Of a stretch of 8,932 nt of DNA, positions 1-6,017 are shown piece after piece (position 1 is the stretch's first letter; each line of letters opens with the position of its first letter). The DNA is taken from positions 1 to 8,932 of the forward strand of contig UQQZ01000093.1 in the NCBI GenBank assembly GCA_900543305.1, in the 5' to 3' direction. The position numbers were made by a program, and so were the translations under genes. This DNA comes from an uncultured Oscillospiraceae bacterium. GTDB taxonomy: Bacteria > Bacillota > Clostridia > Oscillospirales > Acutalibacteraceae. Below the pieces are notes generated by a model that had not been told where the DNA came from, searched no databases, and saw only the letters and a list, made by a program, of their open reading frames with translations.

Positions 1-12
1 AGGAATGTGTTT

Positions 13-1908
13 ATGGAACTTTGGGACTTATATGACGAAAACCGCAACCCCTTGCACCGCACCCATCCCAGGGGCACACCTCTGCCGGAGGGAACCTATC
101 ATCTGGCGGTAATCGTGGTGATCGTAAACAGCAAGGGAGAAGTGCTCCTCACCCGGCGGGCGCCGGAAAAAGCCGCCTGCCCGGGATGGTGGGAGAATAC
201 CGGCGGCAGCGCTCTGGCAGGGGAGACCTCCCGTCAGGCCATCTGCCGGGAACTCCGGGAGGAGACGGGATTGACGGCGTCCCCGGAGGAATTTACCCTC
301 CTGCTTCAGGAGGACCGGCGCACGGACGCCCATTTTGACATTTACGCCCTTTCCCGGGACGTGGAACTGGAGGAGATTCGGTTCCAGCCCGGAGAAACGG
401 ATGCCGCCCGCTGGGTACCCCTCCAGGAGTGGGAATCGGTTGCGGGAACGGGGACTACCCTTTGTCCTGCCCGAGAAGCCCCCTACAAGGCGGAGTTATA
501 CCGCCGGCTGGGAGAGTATCTTCAAGGCAGACGGGAATTTCCAAAGAGCTTAGAAAAGGAGAACAATATGGCTATGAAGGTGGGAATGGTCAGCCTGGGC
601 TGTGCCAAGAACCAAGTGGACGGGGAAATGCTGCTGGCGGCCCTGGAGCAAGAGGGCTTTCAGGTGGTGGAAGACCCGGAAGAGGCGGACATCGCCCTGG
701 TCAACACCTGCGGGTTTATCGACAGCGCCAAACGGGAATCCATTGAGGTGATTCTGGAGCTGGCCCAGCTGAAACAGGAGGGGCAGATTCAGAAGCTGGT
801 GGTCACCGGCTGTCTGGCGGAACGGTACCGGGAGGAAATCCACCGGGAGCTGCCAGAAGTGGACGGCGTGTTCGGCATCGGGGCCAACGGGGACATCGGT
901 GCCTGTGTCCGGCGGATGCTGGAGGAAGGCTTTACCCAGTCCTTCCCGGAGAAGGATAAAATGCCCCTGTGCGGGGAAAGAGAACTTTCCACCCCGGGAT
1001 ATTTCGCTTACCTGAAAATCGCCGAGGGCTGCGACAACCGGTGCGCCTACTGTGCCATTCCTCTGATCCGGGGCGGTTATCGGAGCCGGACCATGGAGAG
1101 TATTGAGGAAGAGGCCCGGGGCCTGGCGGAAAAAGGGGTCAAGGAGCTGGTGCTCATCGCCCAGGACACCACCCGCTACGGCCTGGACCTTTATGGGGAA
1201 TACTCCCTGGCAAAACTTTTGACCCGCCTGTGCCGGATTGACGGGTTCCACTGGATCCGGGTCCTCTACTGCTATCCCGATTCCATCACCGACGAGCTGC
1301 TGGAGGTGATGGCCCGGGAGGAGAAGGTGGTCAAATACATGGACATCCCCCTGCAGCACGCTTCCGGGAAGATTTTGCGGGCCATGAACCGCCGGGGAGA
1401 CCGGCAGAGCCTGACCGCTCTCATGGAAAAGATCCGGGAAAAGGTGCCGGGCGTGGTGCTGCGGACCACTTTGATCACCGGATTCCCCGGGGAGACGGAG
1501 GAAGATTTCACGGAGCTGGCGGAATTTATCCGGGACGTGAAATTTGAGCGCATGGGCTGCTTCCCCTATTCCCAGGAGGAGGACACTCCCGCGGCGGAGT
1601 TCCCCGACCAGGTGGAGGAAGAGGTGAAGGAACACCGGGCGGAGATCCTCATGGGGGATCAGATGGACATCATGGACCGGGAAGGCCAGCGCATGGTGGG
1701 GAAGACCCTGGAAGTGCTGGTGGAAGGATACGATCCGGAAGAGGAAGCCTGGTTCGGCCGGTCCTACCGAGACGCCCCTGACATCGACGGCAAAGTGCTG
1801 TTCACCGCCGGGGACCGGGAATTGGAGCCCGGAGAGTTTGTGCCGGTGAAAATCACCGCCTGTGAAGACTGCGACCTGTCCGGACGGCTCTGCCTGACGG
1901 AAGCATAA
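13..1908 (+). CDS. Nudix hydrolase domain in continuous reading frame with RimO
   Basis: Residues 1 to about 175 form a Nudix hydrolase of the isopentenyl-diphosphate-isomerase-like type, which hydrolyses a nucleoside diphosphate linked to another moiety; the substrate cannot be read from sequence. The Nudix box at residues 65-87 is a full match: G, five residues, E71, seven residues, then RELREETGL. The N-terminus (MELWDLYDENRNP) is typical of the family, so I chose ATG at 13, with AGGA at 1-4 eight bases upstream. A GTG at 7 is in frame and the frame is open to the window edge, so an earlier start is possible. No stop codon separates this domain from RimO: the frame passes through the RimO Met at 568 (residue 186) to TAA at 1906-1908, giving 631 residues. 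The linker region (about 175-185) overlaps RimO's ribosome binding site. Free Nudix proteins of this type usually have about 170-180 residues, so the stop codon appears to be missing. Either a true fusion or a lost stop fits. Confidence 0.7.
   Translation: MELWDLYDENRNPLHRTHPRGTPLPEGTYHLAVIVVIVNSKGEVLLTRRAPEKAACPGWWENTGGSALAGETSRQAICRELREETGLTASPEEFTLLLQEDRRTDAHFDIYALSRDVELEEIRFQPGETDAARWVPLQEWESVAGTGTTLCPAREAPYKAELYRRLGEYLQGRREFPKSLEKENNMAMKVGMVSLGCAKNQVDGEMLLAALEQEGFQVVEDPEEADIALVNTCGFIDSAKRESIEVILELAQLKQEGQIQKLVVTGCLAERYREEIHRELPEVDGVFGIGANGDIGACVRRMLEEGFTQSFPEKDKMPLCGERELSTPGYFAYLKIAEGCDNRCAYCAIPLIRGGYRSRTMESIEEEARGLAEKGVKELVLIAQDTTRYGLDLYGEYSLAKLLTRLCRIDGFHWIRVLYCYPDSITDELLEVMAREEKVVKYMDIPLQHASGKILRAMNRRGDRQSLTALMEKIREKVPGVVLRTTLITGFPGETEEDFTELAEFIRDVKFERMGCFPYSQEEDTPAAEFPDQVEEEVKEHRAEILMGDQMDIMDREGQRMVGKTLEVLVEGYDPEEEAWFGRSYRDAPDIDGKVLFTAGDRELEPGEFVPVKITACEDCDLSGRLCLTEA
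554..561 (+). promoter_or_regulatory. Internal ribosome binding site for RimO
   Basis: AAAAGGAG lies 6 nt before ATG 568, inside the reading frame that joins the Nudix domain to RimO. It gives RimO independent initiation even though no stop codon separates it from the upstream domain. A TAG at 551-553, directly before this site but out of frame, gives the usual stop-then-RBS arrangement in a neighbouring frame. Confidence 0.75.
568..1908 (+). CDS. rimO: Ribosomal protein S12 (Asp) methylthiotransferase RimO
   Basis: RimO is a cytoplasmic radical-SAM enzyme that adds a methylthio group to a conserved aspartate of ribosomal protein S12. Numbering from ATG 568, the N-terminal UPF0004 domain (about 1-120) has the three expected cysteines C12 (SLGCAKN), C48 (NTCGFIDSAK) and C82 (TGCLAER) for the auxiliary 4Fe-4S cluster. 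The radical-SAM CX3CX2C motif is C155, C159, C162 (EGCDNRCAYC). A C-terminal TRAM domain spans about 375-446. The length of 446 residues is normal for the family (E. coli RimO has 441). The NTCGFIDSAKRES segment favours RimO over its tRNA-modifying relative MiaB. The start at 568 is supported by AAAAGGAG at 554-561, six bases upstream; a second ATG lies at 574. The Nudix domain is upstream in the same frame, and pgsA begins 16 nt after the stop, a common linkage in Clostridia. Confidence 0.93.
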   Translation: MAMKVGMVSLGCAKNQVDGEMLLAALEQEGFQVVEDPEEADIALVNTCGFIDSAKRESIEVILELAQLKQEGQIQKLVVTGCLAERYREEIHRELPEVDGVFGIGANGDIGACVRRMLEEGFTQSFPEKDKMPLCGERELSTPGYFAYLKIAEGCDNRCAYCAIPLIRGGYRSRTMESIEEEARGLAEKGVKELVLIAQDTTRYGLDLYGEYSLAKLLTRLCRIDGFHWIRVLYCYPDSITDELLEVMAREEKVVKYMDIPLQHASGKILRAMNRRGDRQSLTALMEKIREKVPGVVLRTTLITGFPGETEEDFTELAEFIRDVKFERMGCFPYSQEEDTPAAEFPDQVEEEVKEHRAEILMGDQMDIMDREGQRMVGKTLEVLVEGYDPEEEAWFGRSYRDAPDIDGKVLFTAGDRELEPGEFVPVKITACEDCDLSGRLCLTEA

Positions 1909-1924
1909 GAAAGGGGAACCTGCT

Positions 1925-2482
1925 TTGAACTTACCCAATAAATTGACGGTCCTGCGGATCTGCATGGTGCCGTTCTTCGTATTTTTCCTCCTGGCGGAAT
2001 TTGTGCCCCATCGGTACCTATTCGCCCTGATTCTCTTCTGCGCCGCTTCCTACACGGACCATCTGGACGGAAAAATCGCCCGGCGGGATCATTTGATCAC
2101 CAATTTCGGCAAGCTGATGGATCCCCTGGCGGACAAGATCCTGGTGATGAGCGCCCTGATCTGCCTGGTGAAGCTGGACCTGGCCTCCACCGTGTGCGTC
2201 CTCCTCATTATGATCCGGGAATTTGCCATCACCTCCATCCGGCTGCTGGCGGTGGAACAGGGGAGAGTCATTGCCGCCAACAACTGGGGCAAGGCCAAAA
2301 CTGTCTCCCAGATGGTGGCCATCATCGCCATCCTGTTCTTCCAGTATCTGGCGGTGTTTTTCCCGGGCTTTCTGGCTCCCGCCACGATCATCGGCCACAT
2401 CCTCATCGCCGTGGCCACCTTCTTCACCGTGGTTTCCGGGCTGATCTACATCCGGGACAACCGGGACGTAGTCAAGGGATAA
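1925..2482 (+). CDS. pgsA: CDP-diacylglycerol-glycerol-3-phosphate 3-phosphatidyltransferase
   Basis: PgsA is the integral membrane enzyme that condenses CDP-diacylglycerol with glycerol-3-phosphate to phosphatidylglycerophosphate, the committed step to phosphatidylglycerol and cardiolipin. The CDP-alcohol phosphotransferase signature is complete: D45, D48-G49, A52-R53, G62, D66 and D70, with the exact spacing D-x2-DG-x2-AR-x8-G-x3-D-x3-D. Hydrophobic stretches suggest membrane helices at about 12-40, 72-92, 120-140 and 150-175. The N-terminus MNLPNKLTVLRI is the usual PgsA start. The start codon is TTG at 1925, with AAGGGG at 1911-1916 eight bases upstream; no ATG fits this conserved N-terminus. 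The length of 185 residues is normal. It lies 16 nt after rimO and is very likely co-transcribed with it, ending at the hairpins that follow. The second part of the signature reads TDHLDGKIAR rather than the common TDxxDGxxAR with an aromatic or small residue, a minor variation. Confidence 0.93.
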   Translation: MNLPNKLTVLRICMVPFFVFFLLAEFVPHRYLFALILFCAASYTDHLDGKIARRDHLITNFGKLMDPLADKILVMSALICLVKLDLASTVCVLLIMIREFAITSIRLLAVEQGRVIAANNWGKAKTVSQMVAIIAILFFQYLAVFFPGFLAPATIIGHILIAVATFFTVVSGLIYIRDNRDVVKG

Positions 2483-2492
2483 CTCCATCAAA

Positions 2493-2539
2493 GGAACCCT
2501 GTCCCAGGTTCTGGGGTACAGGGTCCGGCTTTGGTTTTT
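2493..2539 (+). terminator. Rho-independent terminator after pgsA
   Basis: It begins 10 nt after the pgsA stop. The outer stem ACCCTGT (2496-2502) pairs perfectly with ACAGGGT (2518-2524) and is extended by GG (2493-2494) with CC (2525-2526). The inner stem CCCAG (2503-2507) pairs with CTGGG (2511-2515), leaving a GTT loop and a small GT bulge. A T-rich run (2529-2539) follows. It is oriented for plus-strand transcripts. Confidence 0.7.
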
Positions 2540-2548
2540 GCCAACAGA

Positions 2549-2590
2549 AAAAAGGGGCACCCAGGTTGTAACACTTGGGTGTCCCTTTTT
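2549..2590. terminator. Bidirectional terminator between pgsA and the gerQ-like gene
   Basis: A 17-bp stem pairs 2549-2565 with 2574-2590, with two G-T wobbles and an 8-nt loop (TTGTAACA). The stem starts with five A-T pairs, so each strand ends in a U run: TTTTT at 2586-2590 on plus, and TTTTTT complementary to 2548-2553 on minus. It lies between convergent units: it backs up the pgsA terminator and ends the minus-strand cwlJ/gerQ-like transcript about 60 nt after its stop codon. Confidence 0.85.
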
Positions 2591-2650
2591 GCTGCGGTTT
2601 TTTTGGCCAGGCACCGGATCCATGCCGGACCTTTCCGCCTTTGGGGGCCC

Positions 2651-3088
2651 TTACCTTGCCCGGCCGCTTCCCATTCCCGGCTCGCCGCTGACAGGAGGGA
2701 GCAGGTTGTAATTGTAGCGGGGACGGTCGCCAGGCATGTAGAAGTACACAAACTTCACCGAGAAGATGTCGCAGACGATAAAGTTGTTCACGTTCTCGTC
2801 GTAGAGGGTCACAAAGCTCCGGCCTACAAAGTACAGCATTCCCTGTTTCCGGATCATCTGCTCCGTGCCGATGAGAAATTCAATGACCACATAGGCGCCA
2901 ATGTTCTGGGACAAAATCGCCTGCATGGAACCCCGCATCTCCTCGGAATCGAACACCGGCTGGGGCGGGGTGTTGAAATTGTCCATTCGATGGCTTCCGT
3001 CGGCCAGCTCCTCATAATCGCTGCGGCCCCGGAGCCGGTCCATCTGGCTGTGGGCTGTTTCCGGCGGGTTTCTTCTCCAATTTTCCAT
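2651..3088 (-). CDS. GerQ-like spore coat protein
   Basis: This 145-residue protein resembles the C-terminal domain of the Bacillus coat protein GerQ, which is needed to hold CwlJ in the coat. The conserved part is about residues 55-120: an ILSQNIG segment, a beta-rich EFLIG stretch, then GRSFVTLYDE and CDIFSVKFVYFY, ending in a short Pro/Gly/Arg tail. The match is by recalled pattern (IL..N.G, G..GR, FV.F), not a search. The N-terminal 54 residues look disordered, rich in Arg, Asn, Pro and Asp. Residues 1-79 contain no lysine, unlike Bacillus GerQ, whose N-terminal lysines are cross-linked by transglutaminase. The start ATG at 3088 has GAGGAGGG six bases upstream. It follows the CwlJ gene by 20 nt on the same strand, the same partnership as cwlJ-gerQ in Bacillus, which supports the call. 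It could be another small coat protein of the same fold. No signal peptide is visible. Confidence 0.62.
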   Translation of the reverse strand: MENWRRNPPETAHSQMDRLRGRSDYEELADGSHRMDNFNTPPQPVFDSEEMRGSMQAILSQNIGAYVVIEFLIGTEQMIRKQGMLYFVGRSFVTLYDENVNNFIVCDIFSVKFVYFYMPGDRPRYNYNLLPPVSGEPGMGSGRAR

Positions 3089-3108
3089 GAAATTCCCTCC
3101 TCATGAGT

Positions 3109-3543
3109 TTACGTCAGGGCATAGGCGTCGGTAGGGTTATAAAAGCAGTGGTCCCCCAACCGCAGGATCAGCTGTCCCACCGCCGAGGGGAATTGATTCC
3201 GGCAGTTTACCGAAAATGGATTGTAAAACCACAGGGCAAACCCCAGGTTGGTCAACCGGTTTCCGGCGATGGCCCAGTTGGCGATGTCGTAGTGGACCTG
3301 GGTGGGACGCATGTTGTAGATATTCTGGTAGTTGTACTGGCCCCCTACGGTTTCCATGGCGCAGGTAAACTGGCCCTTCTGATATACCACCTCCCGGATG
3401 GTGTGCAGTCGGCCGTATTCCCCATAATCCACCTGAACCCGGTTCATCACCACGCTGGCCACAGCCTTCATGCCGGTTTCCCCTTCGCCACCGGCCTCGC
3501 ATTCCACGATCCGGGCCAGCAGTTCCAAATCGGAATAGGCCAT
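3109..3543 (-). CDS. cwlJ: Spore cortex-lytic cell wall hydrolase, CwlJ/SleB family
   Basis: This is a Hydrolase_2 (SleB/CwlJ) domain protein of 144 residues that degrades spore cortex peptidoglycan during germination. The domain fills the whole protein: LLARIVECEAGGEGETGMKA at residues 8-27, with the conserved Glu of the E-A-x-G-E motif at E16 and E20, then VASVVMNRV, and a later aromatic region (FALWFYNP) typical of the family. There is no signal peptide and no N-terminal peptidoglycan-binding domain. This matches CwlJ, a coat-associated mother-cell product, better than SleB, which is secreted and longer. The start ATG at 3543 has AAAGGAGG six bases upstream. It is the first gene of a two-gene unit with the GerQ-like gene, which in Bacillus is required for CwlJ localisation. 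A candidate mother-cell sigma -10 element lies just upstream. The family call is firm; the choice of CwlJ over another short paralogue rests on length and the neighbour. Confidence 0.85.
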   Translation of the reverse strand: MAYSDLELLARIVECEAGGEGETGMKAVASVVMNRVQVDYGEYGRLHTIREVVYQKGQFTCAMETVGGQYNYQNIYNMRPTQVHYDIANWAIAGNRLTNLGFALWFYNPFSVNCRNQFPSAVGQLILRLGDHCFYNPTDAYALT

Positions 3544-3573
3544 CCCAGCCCTCCTTTCCTTTAGAGTCTCTCC

Positions 3574-3583
3574 TATTTATATG
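3574..3583 (-). promoter_or_regulatory. Candidate sporulation-type -10 element upstream of cwlJ
   Basis: On the minus strand CATATAAATA lies about 31 nt before the cwlJ start. It resembles the CATA-initial -10 of sigma-E/sigma-K promoters. A clear -35 is not seen at the expected distance, and no sigma-A -35 fits. Known sigma-E control of cwlJ in Bacillus makes the reading plausible but not established here. Confidence 0.3.
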
Positions 3584-3797
3584 GGAAATTCCCCCGGATC
3601 AGCCCTGGGGCCCGGAGAAATTTTGTCCCATCCCATTTCCGTTTTTATTCAATCCGCCAAACTATCTTTTGAACCTTTAGAATTTCTTTGCAGGAAATCC
3701 CCTTTTAACTTGGAAGATTATACACGTTTTTGCCAAATTTTGTACTAATTATTCTGTCTGACCTGAATAGTGCTGGAAAGGAAATGTAAAAAAACAC

Positions 3798-3825
3798 GTT
3801 CCATTCAGTGATTCTGTGTTATAAT
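3798..3825 (+). promoter_or_regulatory. Extended -10 promoter for the CofE-like gene
   Basis: TATAAT at 3820-3825 is preceded by TG at 3817-3818, making a perfect extended -10 (TGnTATAAT). The -35 is weak (GTTCCA at 3798-3803, 16-nt spacing), as is common when an extended -10 is present. Transcription would begin near 3832, giving a leader of about 43 nt. Confidence 0.6.
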
Positions 3826-3874
3826 GCTATCATGAGGATAATGAGAGGAACCCAGTAAGGAAAGGTGGTCTTTT

Positions 3875-4594
3875 ATGCTCTCAATCGATGCCATAGCCAA
3901 GACAAACCCGGAAAAGTCTCTTCTGGTGGAGGTGGACGGGAAACAGTATTACCGCTGCCCCATTCACACCCATTTTATCAAACCCGGAGAGAACCTGTCG
4001 GATCTGATGCGCCAGTATGTGCTCCCCTATTTTGACCAGGGAGACGTGGTGTATATCAGTGAAAAAATTGTCTCCCTGTGCCAGAAAGATATTATTCCCA
4101 AGGATACCCTGAAAATCTCCCGGATGGCCAAATTCCTGTCCCGATTCGCCAGCACCAACGACGGCGCCGGCATTGGCGTCCACAATGTATATAAGATGCA
4201 GGTGGCCATTATGCTCTGCGGCAAGCCCAAGGTTCTGTGGGCTTCCCTGGCTGCCGGTGTGGGCCGGCTCATGGGCAAGCGCGGGGTGTTCTACGAGATC
4301 ACCGGACCCCAGGTGGCAGGCTTGGACGGCTTCTACAGCACCTACTTTGAGGACTACCGGAACTTCGGCATTCTGTCCCCCAAGGAACCCGACAAGGCTG
4401 CGGCCAAGGTGGAAGAGGAAACCGGCGTCCATTGCTGCATTGCGGATATCAACGACTTTGGCGGGGACGTATTGGCCGTTTCCCCCAAAGCTCCCTTCTC
4501 CAAGGAACTGCTCCAGAAGCTTCTGAAGGACAACCCTGCCGGCAACGGCAAGGAAATGACCCCCTTCGTGCTGATGCGAGAGAAAAAAGCGTAA
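3875..4594 (+). CDS. CofE-like protein (F420-0:gamma-glutamyl ligase family)
   Basis: This 239-residue protein belongs, by pattern, to the CofE family (F420_ligase), whose archaeal and actinobacterial members add glutamate to coenzyme F420-0 using GTP. The N-terminal part has the typical series: PIHTHFIKPGENL at 29-41, then GDVVYISEKIVSL at 56-68, equivalent to the family's P-I-x-T-x-x-I-x-x-G-D and G-D-x-x-x-x-x-E-K motifs. Later segments (KMQVAIMLCGKPKVLWASLA, CCIADINDFGGDVLAVS) are those of the Firmicutes branch, where F420 is not normally made, so the real substrate is unknown. The start ATG at 3875 has AAAGGTGG at 3861-3868 six bases upstream. It is transcribed alone from its own promoter, and its convergent neighbour is trxB. 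No signal peptide or membrane segment is evident. The family assignment is fairly sure; F420 ligation itself is doubtful. Confidence 0.75.
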   Translation: MLSIDAIAKTNPEKSLLVEVDGKQYYRCPIHTHFIKPGENLSDLMRQYVLPYFDQGDVVYISEKIVSLCQKDIIPKDTLKISRMAKFLSRFASTNDGAGIGVHNVYKMQVAIMLCGKPKVLWASLAAGVGRLMGKRGVFYEITGPQVAGLDGFYSTYFEDYRNFGILSPKEPDKAAAKVEEETGVHCCIADINDFGGDVLAVSPKAPFSKELLQKLLKDNPAGNGKEMTPFVLMREKKA

Positions 4595-4598
4595 CAAA

Positions 4599-4629
4599 AA
4601 CAGGCCCCGGCATTTCGCCGGGGCCTGTT
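4599..4629. terminator. Terminator hairpin between the CofE-like gene and trxB
   Basis: A perfect 13-bp GC-rich stem pairs 4599-4611 with 4617-4629 around a 5-nt loop (ATTTC). The A run at 4596-4600 gives a U tract for minus-strand transcripts, so it is a strong terminator for the trxA-trxB unit, beginning about 10 nt past the trxB stop. On the plus strand the following sequence (GCCTTTATCC) is a weaker tail, but the stem probably also ends the CofE-like transcript, whose stop is 4 nt upstream. Confidence 0.88.
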
Positions 4630-4639
4630 GCCTTTATCC

Positions 4640-5572
4640 TTAACCTTGCAGGGTAGTGCTGAAATATTCTTCGATGAAATGGGAGGCCACAGCTCCGTCG
4701 GAGGCAGCGGTGACCACCTGGCGCAGGGGCTTTTTCCGCAGATCTCCCACGGCGAACACTCCCGGCAGATTGGTCCGGGTGGTCTCTCCGGCCAACACAT
4801 AGCCGGCCTCGTCCAAATCCACCTGGCCCCGGTACAGCTCCGTATTGGGAATGTGGCCCACGGCTACGAACAGGCCGTCACAGGAAATCTCCTGGTCCCG
4901 GCCGGTTTTTTTGTTGCGCACCCGAACTCCGGTGACCGTATCCCCGTGAAGGATCTCTTTCACTTCGCTGTCCCAGACAAACTCCACGTTTTCCGCCTGT
5001 TTCAGGGGATCCAAATAGACCTTGGAAGCCCGCAGCTCATCCCGGCGGTGAATCAAATACACCTTTTTGCAGATCCGGGACAGGTACAACACATCTGCCA
5101 CGGCGGTGTTCCCGCCTCCCACCACGGCCACGGTTCTGTTCCGGTAGAACATTCCGTCGCAGGTGGCGCAGTAGGACACCCCACGGCCCCGAAGCTCCTG
5201 CTCTCCGGGAAGTCCCAGCTCCCGGGGATGGGCTCCGCTGGCCAGCACCACCGTGTGGGCCTGGAAGGTGCCGTCCTGGGTGCGGATCCGCTTTACCGGG
5301 CCGGAAAGCTCCACGCTGATCACTTCCGTCAGCCGGGTTTCGGCCCCAAACCGCTCGGCTCCCTGCTTCATCTGCATGGCCAGGTCAAAGCCCCCGATGC
5401 CTTCGGGAAATCCGGGATAATTGTCGATTACATCCGTGGTGCCCATCTGGCCGCCGGGGGTCAGCTTTTCCAGCACCAGCACGCTCAGGTTGGCCCGGGC
5501 CCCGTAAAGGGCTGCCGTATAGCCCCCGGGTCCGCCGCCGATGACGATTACGTCGTACACTTTGGCTTCCAT
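4640..5572 (-). CDS. trxB: Thioredoxin reductase
   Basis: TrxB is a cytoplasmic FAD flavoenzyme that passes electrons from NADPH to oxidised thioredoxin. The 310-residue protein shows the whole low-molecular-weight TrxB plan. The FAD-binding GGGPGGYTAA is at 12-21, the redox-active CATC at C135/C138 (YCATCDG, the same positions as in E. coli), a second Rossmann GGGNTA at 152-157, and HRRDELR at 175-181, which reads the 2'-phosphate of NADPH and so argues against a ferredoxin- or NADH-dependent variant. The C-terminal FAD motif GVFAVGDLRKK follows. The start ATG at 5572 has GAGGAG four bases upstream, overlapping the end of trxA; the two genes are 10 nt apart on the same strand and must be co-transcribed. 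The unit ends at the strong hairpin at 4599-4629. Nothing is missing or truncated. Confidence 0.95.
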   Translation of the reverse strand: MEAKVYDVIVIGGGPGGYTAALYGARANLSVLVLEKLTPGGQMGTTDVIDNYPGFPEGIGGFDLAMQMKQGAERFGAETRLTEVISVELSGPVKRIRTQDGTFQAHTVVLASGAHPRELGLPGEQELRGRGVSYCATCDGMFYRNRTVAVVGGGNTAVADVLYLSRICKKVYLIHRRDELRASKVYLDPLKQAENVEFVWDSEVKEILHGDTVTGVRVRNKKTGRDQEISCDGLFVAVGHIPNTELYRGQVDLDEAGYVLAGETTRTNLPGVFAVGDLRKKPLRQVVTAASDGAVASHFIEEYFSTTLQG

Positions 5573-5582
5573 AAAGCTCCTC

Positions 5583-5894
5583 TCACTTCAGCATGGCTTC
5601 CAGCCGTGCCTTGGGCTGAACGCCCACCAAGGTCTGAACCGGCTGGCCGTTTTCGAACAACATGGCGGTGGGAATGCTCATCACCCGGAACTGGGCAGCC
5701 AGATCCGGCTCCTCATCGATGTTGATCTTGCCCACTTTCACCTTTCCCTCGTTCTCCTGAGCGAACTCATCCACAATGGGGGAGAACATCTTGCAGGGAC
5801 CGCACCAGCTGGCCCAGAAATCCACCAGCACGGGCACCTGAGAATTCAAAACTTCCTGCTGAAAATTATTCTTGGTAATGGTGAGAACTGCCAT
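5583..5894 (-). CDS. trxA: Thioredoxin
   Basis: This is a 103-residue classical thioredoxin, a cytoplasmic dithiol donor for ribonucleotide reductase, peroxidases and protein repair. The active site WCGPC is at 30-34, followed by K35. The buried D25 and the cis-proline P75 (SIPTAMLF) are present, and the size is standard. The start ATG at 5894 has AAAGGA at 5904-5909, nine bases upstream. It precedes trxB by 10 nt, so substrate and reductase are made together. The 123 nt before it separate it from the LURP-one-like gene on the same strand. No strong terminator is seen in that gap, so trxA-trxB may be transcribed both from its own promoter and by read-through. Confidence 0.95.
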   Translation of the reverse strand: MAVLTITKNNFQQEVLNSQVPVLVDFWASWCGPCKMFSPIVDEFAQENEGKVKVGKINIDEEPDLAAQFRVMSIPTAMLFENGQPVQTLVGVQPKARLEAMLK

Positions 5895-6017
5895 ATTCGA
5901 TCATCCTTTCCTGATTCTTCTGTTTAGGGTATATTCGGTCGATGGCATTATGATACCCCAAAGGACGCCGTTTCGCTGTTGCAAATGCCACAGTTTCAAA
6001 AAATTTTTCCAAAAGAT
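5895..6017 (-). promoter_or_regulatory. Probable trxA upstream region
   Basis: These 123 bases separate the LURP-one-like gene from trxA. The minus strand has TATCATAAT as a possible -10 about 55 nt before the trxA start, but no convincing -35. An imperfectly placed inverted repeat, GGGTAT (5927-5932) and ATACCC (5953-5958) with 20 nt between, brackets this region. The AT-rich A5T5 tract near 6003 has no GC stem, so it is not a convincing terminator. Confidence 0.3.

Larger units (their letters stand above)
3544..3874. other. Divergent intergenic region, AT-richer than the genes
   Basis: No gene is supported in these 331 bases, which lie between the divergent cwlJ and CofE-like genes. The right half (about 3640-3830) is clearly richer in A and T than its surroundings. 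It holds the extended -10 promoter for the CofE-like gene, a candidate cwlJ -10 and an 11-bp inverted repeat GGGAAATTCCC at 3583-3593. A perfect TATAAT on the minus strand (complement of 3717-3722) has only a poor -35 (TACAAA); it could be an upstream cwlJ promoter with a leader of about 165 nt or chance. No riboswitch fold or tRNA was recognised. Confidence 0.6.

Noticed and set aside
550..1965. A 471-residue open frame on the minus strand, opposite rimO and the start of pgsA.
   Set aside because: It is antisense to clear, motif-complete rimO. Its protein is rich in His, Gln, Pro and Gly with no recognisable domain, which is typical of a GC-rich shadow frame.
2531..3106. A plus-strand open frame of 191 residues over the terminator and the GerQ-like gene.
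   Set aside because: It begins within a terminator hairpin region and is antisense to the GerQ-like gene, which has a good ribosome binding site and a fitting neighbour.
4628..5725. A 365-residue open frame on the plus strand opposite trxB and trxA.
   Set aside because: It has no ribosome binding site of note and no family pattern, and it lies entirely over well-identified genes. It is a shadow of their codon use.
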